The notes: generated from the letters alone by a model not told the origin. A stretch of 64,000 nt of DNA from Lachnospiraceae bacterium (GCA_017427415.1 JAFRSU010000072.1:1-64000); one strand, 5' to 3'; shown: positions 42,019-50,410, counted from the first letter of the stretch. Made by a program: numbers and translations.

Positions 42019-42297
42019 TTATCTTCTGGCAGGTCTTCCCTTCATTTGCCATCTATCGTGGCTCTGAATGCTTCTCACCGCTTGTTTCAAACTATTCGCA
42101 CGACCATGCTGGTGATATGGATGTGATGCCTTATGCTTGTGAAAAATGATGCATGTCCCCGGCGCAGGATACTCCGGATTATGAATGAACCAATAGTGTC
42201 CGGTATTGCGGCTCATAATGGTCACATCAAAGGCATCGATAAAGATAACGGTGAAGTACTTCGGATCCAGAACAGAAAAGTCATTCGCATCAAACAT
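42019..42297 (-). CDS. Hypothetical partner of the SymE-like toxin
   Basis: A protein of 92 residues from ATG 42295-42297 (GGGGG 7 nt upstream, inside the symE-like gene); the longer frame lacks an RBS. It begins MFDANDFSVLDPKYFTVIFI and has a His/Arg-rich C-terminus (FHKHKASHPYHQHGR, then QMKGRPARR). It overlaps the symE-like gene by 8 nt, so the pair is co-translated. An antitoxin or RNA-binding role is conceivable but unsupported. Confidence 0.6.
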   Translation of the reverse strand: MFDANDFSVLDPKYFTVIFIDAFDVTIMSRNTGHYWFIHNPEYPAPGTCIIFHKHKASHPYHQHGRANSLKQAVRSIQSHDRWQMKGRPARR

Positions 42298-42628
42298 AGG
42301 CTTTCCCCCTCTCCGGATCATTAGCATATTCTGCCTGCCTCTCCGCCACGAACTGTGCGTGAAGTGCCTTCTTTTCCTTCAGGAAGCGATCATGAAGTTT
42401 CTTTGTTTCCTTCTCCATAAACGCTTTCTCGGCTTCAATCAACTCTGCTCTTGCAGTATCCGGAGTGATGATGAGCTGGCCGTTCTCACACTTGACCAGC
42501 ACCGGATCCCCAATATGAAATCCCGCTGCCTCCAACCACTGCCCCATCAAGCGAATTGACGGAACATCTTTGTACTGATACCCGCTCTGAGCACAGACCT
42601 TCAATTCTCTTACGTTCTTCTTTGCCAT
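42290..42628 (-). CDS. SymE-like type I toxin family protein
   Basis: A protein of 112 residues from ATG 42626-42628 (AAGGAGGACAAACAC upstream). Residues ~5-55, 'VRELKVCAQSGYQYKDVPSIRLMGQWLEAAGFHIGDPVLVKCENGQLIITP', match the SymE toxin domain (AbrB-like fold). The C-terminal ~55 residues are a charged coiled coil (AELIEAEKAFMEKETKKLHD). In E. coli SymE is SOS-induced, linked to hsdRMS and repressed by antisense RNA SymR. Here a type I system is ~2 kb away. No antisense RNA promoter was identified. Confidence 0.8.
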   Translation of the reverse strand: MAKKNVRELKVCAQSGYQYKDVPSIRLMGQWLEAAGFHIGDPVLVKCENGQLIITPDTARAELIEAEKAFMEKETKKLHDRFLKEKKALHAQFVAERQAEYANDPERGKAYV

Positions 42629-42660
42629 GTGTTTGTCCTCCTTTTTCAATCGTTTGGCTT

Positions 42661-42708
42661 GAAACAAAACAAGCTGCAGATTTCGGATCACTTCCGCATC
42701 TGCAGCTT
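42661..42708 (-). terminator. Terminator between rlmD and the SymE-like gene
   Basis: Perfect 11-bp inverted repeat AAGCTGCAGAT/ATCTGCAGCTT (42671-42681, 42698-42708), followed on the minus strand by GTTTTGTTTC. It ends rlmD transcription. It lies on the island side of the putative rlmD integration boundary, so it may have come with the island. Confidence 0.75.
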
Positions 42709-42745
42709 ATCTATTCAAATTCCTATTCGATTGTGAGGCTGAACT

Positions 42746-44434
42746 TTAGGTGGTAGAATTCTTCCCTTCGTTCTTGATACGGTAGTAATCTTCCATCTCC
42801 ACATCAAGCGTAATATAGGATTCCTTCTTAGGTCTATGGGTGTTGCTCAAGAGGCACACAGTCTCGACATGCACTGTCATAGGGAACTGGTCAACTCCCC
42901 TGATCTTCCGGATTTCATAGCCACCGTCACATAATATCTTCAGGTCTCTGGCCAGTGTGGCGCTGTCACAGCTGACATATACTATACGTTCCGGCTGCAT
43001 CTTGAGCATTGTAGACAGACATGCTTCGTCACAGCCCTTGCGGGGCGGATCCACAACTATTACGTCTGGGTGAAGCATCTCTTGTTTTGTATCGTATATA
43101 TCCTGTCCTTCACACTGACCATTGTTTTTTGTCTGTTTTTCATGAGATGTATTCCGTGACACGTTTTCTGTTTTATTTCCCGCATAATATGCCGGCAGTA
43201 CTTCTTCTGCTCTCCCTACGAAGAACTCGGCATTTGCGATACCGTTTCTCTTTGCATTTTCTCTGGCATCATCTATAGCCTGAGGAACAATCTCTACCCC
43301 GTATACCTGTTTTGCCTTTCCTGCCATAAAAAGAGAGATGGTCCCTATGCCGCAGTACAGATCCCAGACACTTTCCTTTCCCGTTAATCCTGCGTATTCA
43401 AGTGCGAGACTGTACAGTTTTTCCGTCTGTACCGGATTTACCTGATAAAATGATAACGGTGAGATATGGAAGGTAAGCGAATCTCCGGTAAATGGATATC
43501 CGATTTTCTGCATATCCCTTACGTGGATCACATCTGATATCACAGGCTCTCCCCAGATGGTGTGCACTTCCTGTCCCATGATAACATTCGTGTTTTCTGT
43601 GTTTATGTTTACTGATATGCTCTTCATCCCCGGGATCAAACTAAGCTTTTCTATCAGCTTTTCCTGTGACGGGAGTAGTTCTGATCTTTCTAAATTATTT
43701 TTATTTTTTCTCGATAAACCAAAGCCGGATTTTTCGGATTTAGAAGACATGAGACCGGATTTTGGATCGAAATTATAGTTTATCACAAGACAGACCATGA
43801 TCTCACCGGTAGTAAAGCCTTTTCTTATAAGCACATGCCTCACAAGTCCTTTGCCTGTAGTTTCGTCATATGCAGGGACTTTATTCTCCTTCATGTACGA
43901 AAGTATGGCGTTCAATATCTCTTCGTTTTCATCCGCCCCAAGACAGCACTTCGTATTGGGTATTATACTATGTGTTCTACCGGCGTAGAACCCTGCCGTA
44001 GGCTGATTCTCCTTATCTGTACCTATGGGGTACTGTGCCTTGTTTCTGTAATGGAACGGCTCCTCCATGCCTACTATGGGCTCCATATGTTCTTTGATAA
44101 ATTCCGGTGAAAAGCCACCTATCCTGGTCAGATTCTCCAGTATCTTTCGTTCTTTAAACTCCAGCTGTTTTTCATAAGATATGCTCTGTATCTGGCAGCC
44201 CCCGCATTTTTCCGATATGGGACATTTGGGAGTAACACGAAAAGGCGAAGCATTTATCACCTTCACCAGTCTTGCATATCCATATGTTTTCTTTAGTTTC
44301 GTGACTCCGGCTAAGACACGGTCCCCGGGTACTCCCCCTTTTATAAAAAAGGTCATACCCTCATGTTTTCCGATCCCTTCGCCTTCTGTTCCGATATCGG
44401 TTATATCTATTTCAAACTCATCATTTTTCTTCAT
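42746..44434 (-). CDS. rlmD: 23S rRNA (uracil-5-)-methyltransferase, RlmD/RumA type
   Basis: 562 residues. N-terminal TRAM domain (IDITDIGTEGEGIGKHEGMTFF); iron-sulphur cysteines 'CPISEKCGGCQIQ'; SAM motif 'SVWDLYCGIGTISLFMAG'; 'VVDPPRKGCDEACLSTML' and 'IVYVSCDSATLARDLKIL' hold the catalytic core. It makes m5U in rRNA. A ~40-residue insert (ENVSRNTSHEKQTKNNGQCEG) before the DPPR motif is unusual. The 3' end, encoding 'YYRIKNEGKNSTT', is adjacent to mobile DNA and may be an attachment site, as known for ICEs and prophages in rumA-like genes of other Firmicutes. The exact uridine target is not certain. Confidence 0.9.
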   Translation of the reverse strand: MKKNDEFEIDITDIGTEGEGIGKHEGMTFFIKGGVPGDRVLAGVTKLKKTYGYARLVKVINASPFRVTPKCPISEKCGGCQIQSISYEKQLEFKERKILENLTRIGGFSPEFIKEHMEPIVGMEEPFHYRNKAQYPIGTDKENQPTAGFYAGRTHSIIPNTKCCLGADENEEILNAILSYMKENKVPAYDETTGKGLVRHVLIRKGFTTGEIMVCLVINYNFDPKSGLMSSKSEKSGFGLSRKNKNNLERSELLPSQEKLIEKLSLIPGMKSISVNINTENTNVIMGQEVHTIWGEPVISDVIHVRDMQKIGYPFTGDSLTFHISPLSFYQVNPVQTEKLYSLALEYAGLTGKESVWDLYCGIGTISLFMAGKAKQVYGVEIVPQAIDDARENAKRNGIANAEFFVGRAEEVLPAYYAGNKTENVSRNTSHEKQTKNNGQCEGQDIYDTKQEMLHPDVIVVDPPRKGCDEACLSTMLKMQPERIVYVSCDSATLARDLKILCDGGYEIRKIRGVDQFPMTVHVETVCLLSNTHRPKKESYITLDVEMEDYYRIKNEGKNSTT

Positions 44435-44459
44435 ATAAGTATCCTCTTCTTGTAAGACA

Positions 44460-44485
44460 TAAGACAGGGGCGGTTCTCTGTCTTA
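44460..44485. repeat. Dispersed palindromic repeat, copy A
   Basis: TAAGACAGGGGCGGTTCTCTGTCTTA: 7-bp arms AAGACAG/CTGTCTT around a GGGGCGGTTCT core. The same element recurs at 44,613 and 58,047. It resembles REP-like sequences seen in many Firmicutes. Confidence 0.7.
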
Positions 44486-44612
44486 CCTTGACAAATCTAA
44501 AGTACTACATAATTTTATCCCAAAATGCGATTTATGTCTATACCCTGCCTGCAAAAAATGGCTCGTACGAGTGATGTAATTATGCAATATCACAATTATA
44601 ATCAAGAAAAGG

Positions 44613-44640
44613 ATAAGACAGAGCCCCGTCCCCTGTCTTA
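44613..44640. repeat. Dispersed palindromic repeat, copy B
   Basis: Inverse orientation of copy A: AAGACAG (44615-44621), core AGCCCCGTCCC, CTGTCTT (44633-44639). Together with copy A it brackets the ~130 nt between rlmD and the next rightward gene. Confidence 0.7.
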
Positions 44641-44663
44641 CATTAAAAGAAAGGAGTGCGAAT

Positions 44664-45107
44664 ATGGGATTATTTGATATGTTTAAAAAGAAAGATGAAG
44701 CTCCAAAGGCAGAGTCTGTTACTGTAGACAATGAAGCAGCAAAAGCAAAAGAAATAACCGTAAAATTTGCCAGCAAAATGCCCATACCTTTTAAGGATCC
44801 GGTATACAGTTCGCTGTTCATCAATTACACCGGAGAGGCTGTGCTGTCATCGAAAGATCCGGCCATAGACATCGAGCCGATGACAGAGGCGATCGCAGCA
44901 AATATCGCAGCAACCGTAGGCTTAGCCTTATCAAGATGTTCTTTCTGCTACAAAGAGTATGCCGCACAGAATGCCGGGCTGGCAAAAGAGGTGGCGGCTG
45001 CTCTTACAGATTACAACTTAAAAAGTTTTAAACTGCTTTCCTTTGAACCTGATGAAATGTCAAAGGGCATGATAGACAGAATAGATTCAATGAAACAGCT
45101 GCTGTAA
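44664..45107 (+). CDS. Conserved hypothetical cytoplasmic protein
   Basis: 147 residues beginning MGLFDMFKKKDEAPKAES, with AAAGGAG upstream. The short basic N-terminus is followed by a helical acidic domain ('MTEAIAANIAATVGLALSRC', 'FCYKEYAAQNAGLAKEVAAAL', 'LSFEPDEMSKGMIDRID'). No signal peptide or membrane segment. The 'GLFDMFKKK' start is like that of virion-core/SPFH-associated proteins, but the rest does not let me assign it. Confidence 0.75.
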   Translation: MGLFDMFKKKDEAPKAESVTVDNEAAKAKEITVKFASKMPIPFKDPVYSSLFINYTGEAVLSSKDPAIDIEPMTEAIAANIAATVGLALSRCSFCYKEYAAQNAGLAKEVAAALTDYNLKSFKLLSFEPDEMSKGMIDRIDSMKQLL

Positions 45108-45111
45108 AACG

Positions 45112-45148
45112 AAGAAATCCCCCATCTCATAGAGGTGGGGGATTTCTT
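45112..45148. terminator. Bidirectional terminator between convergent genes
   Basis: AAATCCCCC/GGGGGATTT stem (45115-45123, 45137-45145) with additional inner pairs, flanked by GAAGAAA and TCTTTG. It serves the rightward 147-residue gene and the leftward lipoprotein gene. Confidence 0.88.
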
Positions 45149-45161
45149 TGATCATGTTATG

Positions 45162-45719
45162 TTATTTAAGTTTGAGAGATCCGAGTATTGCTTTAGCATA
45201 ATCCGAATTATATGCAAAACCTGCCATACGTACGTTTATCACCTTGTCGCCGATCACTGCATACATCTGTGCTACATCAGAACCAAGATAATTGTAACCT
45301 ACACCTTTCCATTCAAGATCCCCTGCTTTGAGAGTTACTTCTTCAGGGTTATAGGTCTGATTTTTTTCTATAGTAGCAGCGACATCCTTCCGGCTCTGCT
45401 CCTCAGTTGACAATATAAAATAAAAATAGTTCATTGCATTATCAGCCTTTTTAACCCATACAGCATTCTCGTCTTCTGCATTTGTGGTGGTACCTGTAGT
45501 AAGACTCATTCCTTCGGGTACAAGTATCTCTGAGTAGATACCCCATGATTCTGTGGTACCTTTGATCTTTGCTTCCTCAGGTTCAGGTGTCGTGCTTGAA
45601 GTGTCGTTATTCTTTCCCGAACTGCCGCTTCCTGCAGAATCTCCGTCCTTGCCGCCACAGGCTGCAAGGCTGCATACCATCACTAAAATACACATCAGTA
45701 AAGCTACTTTTTTCTTCAT
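45162..45719 (-). CDS. Secreted lipoprotein of unknown function
   Basis: 185 residues with a lipoprotein signal peptide: MKKKVALLMCILVMVCSLAAC, lipobox LAAC, then a Gly/Ser/Asp-rich linker to ~residue 50. The mature domain (residues ~55-185, 'GIYSEILVPEGMSLTTGTT' to 'YNSDYAKAILGSLKLK') resembles small domains of extracellular Lachnospiraceae lipoproteins. The promoter upstream shares the four-gene regulatory motif found also before the two surface proteins and the sensor kinase operon. Membrane-anchored, outside the cell. Confidence 0.88.
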   Translation of the reverse strand: MKKKVALLMCILVMVCSLAACGGKDGDSAGSGSSGKNNDTSSTTPEPEEAKIKGTTESWGIYSEILVPEGMSLTTGTTTNAEDENAVWVKKADNAMNYFYFILSTEEQSRKDVAATIEKNQTYNPEEVTLKAGDLEWKGVGYNYLGSDVAQMYAVIGDKVINVRMAGFAYNSDYAKAILGSLKLK

Positions 45720-45776
45720 ATTTTCATTCTCCTTGTTCTTAGGCTTTATGGTAGCCCTTTTCTTTATTCCTCCGTC

Positions 45777-45824
45777 ATTATATTAAAAAAGCGGGTGACG
45801 CACATCACCCGTAAGAACCATTTT
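45777..45824 (-). promoter_or_regulatory. Regulated promoter a (lipoprotein): shared GGTTCTT-GGGTGATG motif
   Basis: Minus strand: AATGGTTCTTACGGGTGATG, inverted repeat CGGGTGA-6 nt-TCACCCG (45792-45798, 45805-45811), then -10 TATAAT (45777-45782). GGTTCTT starts 36 nt upstream of the -10 as in the other three members. No good -35, suggesting activator dependence. Confidence 0.75.
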
Positions 45825-45834
45825 TCCTGTATAA

Positions 45835-45873
45835 GAAACACCGGGACTGCCATAGGGACAATCCCGGTGTTTC
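45835..45873 (-). terminator. Terminator of surface-protein gene 1
   Basis: Perfect 12-bp stem GAAACACCGGGA/TCCCGGTGTTTC (45835-45846, 45862-45873), 39 nt after the stop. A near copy lies after the paralogue (49,949-49,987). Confidence 0.8.
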
Positions 45874-45911
45874 TATATTCATCCGGCGGTAAAACCGGAG
45901 GAAAAGGCATA

Positions 45912-46300
45912 TTATTTAACTCTCTCGTAGTTAACTTTCTTTACACCTGATCCTGTGATCAGAGCTGCTATAGCCTTGCATGCGGACTTCTTAGCCCTGA
46001 TATAGAACTTAGCATCTTTAGAAATCTTAGCGAATGCGCTCTTGCTTACCTTGCTGAGCTTTGAAGAACTGATGCTTATCTCATTCAGGTTCTTAAGGCC
46101 TGCAAAAGCCTTGGTACCGATAGTCTCTACATACTTACCCATCACAATCTTTGTAATAGAAGTATTACCCTTGAAAGCTGACTTTCCGATAGTAACTACT
46201 CTGCACTTAGTTCCGTCGATAGTTACTGCTCTGGGTATGGTAACTTCCGTATCAGTTGTAGTAACCTTTATCAGTTTTGCTTTTCCGGGAGCTTCAAGTT
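45912..46300 (-). repeat. Near-identical 3'-end shared with surface protein 2 (50,026-50,410)
   Basis: The last ~390 nt of the two surface-protein genes, encoding the LRR module, differ at only scattered positions, and so do the terminator and promoter cassettes next to them. This indicates a recent tandem duplication or gene conversion. Confidence 0.85.
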
Positions 46301-49300
46301 GGAATACAAACTCCGTTTCACCAACTTTTACAGTCTTCTTCTTGGTTGTCTTTGTTGTTTCGGTGCCTGTGCTGCCGGTGTTATTATTACCGGTGTTTGT
46401 GCTACCTGAGTTGTTTCCGGTATTGGAGCCGGTATTGCTCCCTGTGTTGCTTCCGGTATTACTTCCGGTATTGGAGCCGGTGTTACTTCCTGTGTTGCTG
46501 CCGGTGTTGCTGCCAGTATTGCTTCCGGTATTGGAGCCGGTGTTGCTTCCGGTGTTACTACCGGTGTTGCTGCCAGTATTGCTTCCGGTATTGGAACCTG
46601 TGTTACTTCCGGTATTGGAACCTGTATTGCTGCCTGTGTTGCTTCCCGTGTTAGATCCAGTATTGCTACCTGTGTTGGATCCTGTGTTACTTCCGGTATT
46701 ACTTCCTGTATTGGAGCCTGTATTGCTACCATTATTGGAGCCGGTGTTACTTCCGGTGTTGGATCCTGTGTTACTTCCGGTGTTGCTTCCGGTATTGCTT
46801 CCGGTGTTGGATTCTGTGTTACTTCCGGTATTGCTTCCAGTGTTGGATCCTGTATTACTTCCGGTGTTGGATCCTGTGTTACTTCCAGTATTGGAACCAG
46901 TGTTGCTACCTGTGTTGTTGCCTGTGTTACTTCCGGTATTACTTCCTGTGTTACTCTTAGCATTAACTGTGATAGCCTGTGTAGCTGTCTTGGTTACTCC
47001 GTCCTCAGTATAACTAATGGTTATAGCAGTATCCGTAGTTGTTAATGCTGTTGAGGGACTAACCGTATAACCGGTTACAGTCGCTGTACTGTTATCACTG
47101 TATGTAGCTGTTACTACCATACCTGTTTGGTCAAAAGTATCACCTTCAGTATAGGTAAGCTTATTGGGTGCTGTAGTGATTGTAATACCTTGCAGAGTCT
47201 TAACTTCTTTTGCAAAAATTTTCTCTGTATCATACTTCACCGTTGTCGAAGAAACTGAATAATTTTTCGGATCAATCACCTTTCCATTAACTGTAAATTT
47301 TGTATTAGTCTGATCAAATCCACAATCCTCGCCTGCGGTTATCACAATATCTGCAGAGTATTCTTTTCCTTCTTCAAACTTTTGAGAGGGATCAAGTGCC
47401 ATCCCCTTACCATCAAATAATTCAACCCAATTTGATATCTTTGCAGTATATTTTGTATCTCCTGTTGTAACTGTATAATCAGGATAAGCTCCAACTACGG
47501 GTTCGGTATATGTTATTGAAACATCATCCAGTATTTCCGAAATATTTACCAAAGGATATATCATATAAATGCAAGCCGAATATTGATCACGATAAAACTG
47601 CGTAGGTACCTCTCCGTTAACTAATACTTCATCAACTATTTCCTCAGGAATATCAAAAAAGTAACCGGCAGATTTATCCATATCAATTTCAGCAGAATAG
47701 ATTTTTCCATTCTCAAACATATCTCCTACTTTAAGATAAGCATCATCAGTAATACAATACCATAATAATAGTGCAGTATATCCCACATCATTAGTTGTTA
47801 TGGTAAAATCAGGCTCTTCACCAATTACCGGTTCGGTTATCTGTAATGATATATTCTTAATCGACTTAAGTCCATAATAAGTAACTTTATAATATATCTC
47901 GTTTGAATCCATGCTTATTAATGTCGTAGCATCTGCACCTGAAACCGAGAGGTGAAAATCTGAATCATCAAATACAATGTTTTTATTTGTAGTTATTTTT
48001 ACCTTTGCACTATATGTTTCACCCGCCTCAAATGTGTCATTAGTCGATAAAACATCATTTTCATTATTATTTCTGTACCAGGATACTATTTCAACATTAT
48101 ATTCACTGTGATTATCTATATCTACAGCAGTATAATCCGGGTTTGCTCCAGCTTTAGGTATAGTTATACTGCAAGAACAAGTTCCTGAAATGATTTTATC
48201 AATATCAAATTCAACTTGATAATAAAGTACATTTGCTGTATTTGAATCAATCTTGGGTACTTCTTTTCCATTGATCATACATTTAGTAACATCAAAAGAG
48301 TATCCTTGATTTGCCGTAATCTCAACACGAGCATAGTATGATCTGCCTGGTTCAAATACATCAGTAGCACTCATAACTGTATAAGTCTGAGTGTCATCCT
48401 GAAATTCTCTCCATTCAACAACTTGAGCACTGTACCCTGTTGTATTACCCGGTGTAGCTGTATAATCAGGTACCTGCCCGACTACCGGTTCAGTAACAGA
48501 TGCGGAAATATCAGTATACGATAACTGGAAAGGAACCACTAACGAACCTCCAGCGCCTGAATAACCACAATTAAAATTGTTTTTTTCAACACCGTTGAGT
48601 TTTAGATTCTGTTTCAATGATGCTTCATCAAGAATATAACCATCTTCAGCAGTAAGCTTTACCAGTGCTACATAGTCCCTGCCTTCAAATTTATCTGTAG
48701 CTGAAAGCTTCTTAGTTTTGTCGTTTCCGATCAACCATTCAACTGAAACTTTATATCCTGCATCTCCGGTACCTGCACTACCCGTAAAAACAGGTGCTGC
48801 TCCGACTACAGGCTCAGTAATAGTTATATCAGCTGCAGTAACCGGGATACCTACACGTACAGTGCCTTCAATTTTAGTTTCACCGTCTCTATTATCTATG
48901 CCCTGTACTATCTGCCCGTTATTATTTACAGAATAAGCATATAAACAACCTTCATCGAGGAGGTCTTTCAAAGAAATATTTTTACCAGTAACTGCAATAC
49001 CATCGAATGTACCGCCATTAATTGAAGCTACAAACGGAAAATGAGTATTAATACTACACTTGGAAGTATTCACATTAGATGTCACACATTTGAAATTTCC
49101 ACCTGATATAGTTAAAGTTGCATCATACACGCTTTCAACAGCATAAATTGAGCCTGTAGGAGCATCCATACAACCAACAAACGTACCATTCTTAATATCC
49201 AGTATTCCTTCGAATGATAAAATAGGCGTAGCATAATCTGAAATCTGTTTTTCTCCTTCAGATGAAATAGCGGATATTGTCACATTTCCATCAACTACTA

Positions 49301-49793
49301 GCTTGCCCTTATCGTTACGTATCAGAATCAGTTCCCCATAGTCATCACCATGGAGATTCGCTGCAATGGTTCCATCACCTGAAATAAACAATGTTCCTTT
49401 ATTATATACAAAATATTCCAACAGGGCAAAATCCTGCCCGGTGCAATCTTCTCTACAATCAATCGTGCAATTGACTTCAAGATGTTTTTCAACATTTGGA
49501 GAAATTTTGATTACCATAACATCTGATTGATCATAGTCAATTCCGCTCTGCAACTCATAATAATCCTTACCTTCAGTATTTGCGAACTCATTTACTACGA
49601 TATATGCGTCCTTATCGCTTTCCAGTGCTGCTTTAAGATCCGCAAAGTTATCTACTACCAAAGGATCTGCTTCTGTTCCTGAGCCTGTTGGTGCAGCTTT
49701 GGCAGATACCAGTCCCATAGGAATCAGAATAAACATCATGACTACAGCCACAAGAACTGCCGGCATGAACCTCGCAATCTTTTTGTTTCTCAT
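45912..49793 (-). CDS. Large secreted surface protein 1 (repeat domains, Big_3, GSNT repeat, LRR)
   Basis: 1293 residues. Signal peptide MRNKKIARFMPAVLVAVVMM...SAKA. Residues ~45-300 look like a beta-helix ('ISGDGTIAANLHGDDYGELI'). Then about six ~90-residue repeats, each with 'EPVVGxxPDYT' and 'FExGxxYxAxVxI'. A Big_3-like domain (~935-1010, 'LTYTEGDTFDQTGMVVTATY') follows, then ~48 SNTG units. The C-terminal ~130 residues are BspA-type leucine-rich repeats ('VTIGKSAFKGNTSITKIV', 'VETIGTKAFAGLKNLNEI'). No LPXTG; anchoring is unknown. It is a probable adhesin or wall-associated protein under promoter b. Confidence 0.9.
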   Translation of the reverse strand: MRNKKIARFMPAVLVAVVMMFILIPMGLVSAKAAPTGSGTEADPLVVDNFADLKAALESDKDAYIVVNEFANTEGKDYYELQSGIDYDQSDVMVIKISPNVEKHLEVNCTIDCREDCTGQDFALLEYFVYNKGTLFISGDGTIAANLHGDDYGELILIRNDKGKLVVDGNVTISAISSEGEKQISDYATPILSFEGILDIKNGTFVGCMDAPTGSIYAVESVYDATLTISGGNFKCVTSNVNTSKCSINTHFPFVASINGGTFDGIAVTGKNISLKDLLDEGCLYAYSVNNNGQIVQGIDNRDGETKIEGTVRVGIPVTAADITITEPVVGAAPVFTGSAGTGDAGYKVSVEWLIGNDKTKKLSATDKFEGRDYVALVKLTAEDGYILDEASLKQNLKLNGVEKNNFNCGYSGAGGSLVVPFQLSYTDISASVTEPVVGQVPDYTATPGNTTGYSAQVVEWREFQDDTQTYTVMSATDVFEPGRSYYARVEITANQGYSFDVTKCMINGKEVPKIDSNTANVLYYQVEFDIDKIISGTCSCSITIPKAGANPDYTAVDIDNHSEYNVEIVSWYRNNNENDVLSTNDTFEAGETYSAKVKITTNKNIVFDDSDFHLSVSGADATTLISMDSNEIYYKVTYYGLKSIKNISLQITEPVIGEEPDFTITTNDVGYTALLLWYCITDDAYLKVGDMFENGKIYSAEIDMDKSAGYFFDIPEEIVDEVLVNGEVPTQFYRDQYSACIYMIYPLVNISEILDDVSITYTEPVVGAYPDYTVTTGDTKYTAKISNWVELFDGKGMALDPSQKFEEGKEYSADIVITAGEDCGFDQTNTKFTVNGKVIDPKNYSVSSTTVKYDTEKIFAKEVKTLQGITITTAPNKLTYTEGDTFDQTGMVVTATYSDNSTATVTGYTVSPSTALTTTDTAITISYTEDGVTKTATQAITVNAKSNTGSNTGSNTGNNTGSNTGSNTGSNTGSNTGSNTGSNTGSNTGSNTESNTGSNTGSNTGSNTGSNTGSNTGSNNGSNTGSNTGSNTGSNTGSNTGSNTGSNTGSNTGSNTGSNTGSNTGSNTGSNTGSNTGSNTGSNTGSNTGSNTGSNTGSNTGSNTGSNTGSNTGSNTGSNTGSNTGNNSGSTNTGNNNTGSTGTETTKTTKKKTVKVGETEFVFQLEAPGKAKLIKVTTTDTEVTIPRAVTIDGTKCRVVTIGKSAFKGNTSITKIVMGKYVETIGTKAFAGLKNLNEISISSSKLSKVSKSAFAKISKDAKFYIRAKKSACKAIAALITGSGVKKVNYERVK
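46376..46965 (-). repeat. 12-bp minisatellite encoding (Gly-Ser-Asn-Thr)n
   Basis: About 48 tandem units of GGAAGTAACACA (coding strand) with synonymous variation; a few units carry Asn or Glu substitutions (SNNG, SNTE, GNNT). Because 12 is a multiple of 3, copy-number change would alter stalk length but keep the frame. Confidence 0.95.
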
Positions 49794-49802
49794 TTGTCCC
49801 TT

Positions 49803-49936
49803 TTCCTCCTTAAATACAAGGTTTTACCAGGGCTTTCACCCCGGAAGTTTCTCCGTGCGTAAAAACGTTTTACGCATTTTACTTCTGTATTATAAAAAAA
49901 TAACGGGTGACATACATCACCCGCAAGAACCATTTT
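49803..49936 (-). promoter_or_regulatory. Regulated promoter b and structured leader of surface protein 1
   Basis: Minus strand: AATGGTTCTTGCGGGTGATG, CGGGTGA-6-TCACCCG (49904-49910, 49917-49923) and -10 TATAAT (49889-49894). The ~75-nt leader has three hairpins: GCGTAAAA/TTTTACGC, CGGA/TCCG and CCGGGG/CCCTGG. A near-identical leader precedes surface protein 2. Confidence 0.75.
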
Positions 49937-49948
49937 ATCCTGCAAAAA

Positions 49949-49987
49949 GAAACACCGGGACTGCCATACGGACAATCCCGGTGTTTC
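49949..49987 (-). terminator. Terminator of surface-protein gene 2
   Basis: Perfect 12-bp stem GAAACACCGGGA/TCCCGGTGTTTC followed on the minus strand by TTTTTGC. Homologous to 45,835-45,873. Confidence 0.88.
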
Positions 49988-50025
49988 TATATTCATCCGG
50001 CGGTAAATCCGGAGGAAAAGGCGTA

Positions 50026-50410
50026 TTATTTAACTCTCTCGTAGTAAACTTTCTTTACACCTGATTTTGTGATCAGGGCTGCTATAGCCTTGCATGCGAA
50101 CTTCTTAGCCTTGATATAGAACTTAGCATCCTTAGATATCTTATAGAATGCACTCTTGCTTACCTTGCTGAGCTTTGACGAACTGATGCTTATCTCATTC
50201 AGGTCCTTAAGGCCTGCAAAAGCCTTGGTGCCGATAGTCTCTACATACTTACCGATCACAATCTTAGTAATGGAAGTATTACCCTTGAAAGCTGACTTTC
50301 CGATAGTAACTACTTTACACTTGACACCGTTGATAGTAATAGCAGCAGGTATGGTGATCTCAGCCTCATCTGTAGTAACCTTAACCAGCTTAGCCTTACC
50401 GGACTCTGTC
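50026..50410 (-). repeat. Near-identical 3'-end shared with surface protein 1 (45,912-46,300)
   Basis: Second copy of the LRR-coding segment; see the entry at 45,912. The differences are mainly Lys/Arg, Tyr/Ala and Asp/Asn changes in the protein. Confidence 0.85.

Noticed and set aside
44435..44663. A gene in the gap right of rlmD
   Set aside because: Only short frames are open; the gap holds two palindromic repeats and presumably the divergent promoters.
46376..46965. Possible CRISPR array (regular short repeats)
   Set aside because: The repeat is a continuous 12-bp coding unit with no unique spacers and lies in frame within a secreted protein gene.
46042..47013. Open frame of 323 codons on the plus strand (Leu-Pro-Val rich)
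   Set aside because: Antisense shadow of the GSNT minisatellite; low-complexity translation, no RBS.
49803..49890. Cyclic-di-GMP riboswitch in the surface-protein leaders ('ACGCACGG...GAAA...')
   Set aside because: Superficial likeness to the GEMM-I start only; the second conserved GGGACGCAAAGCC part and the paired helices are absent.
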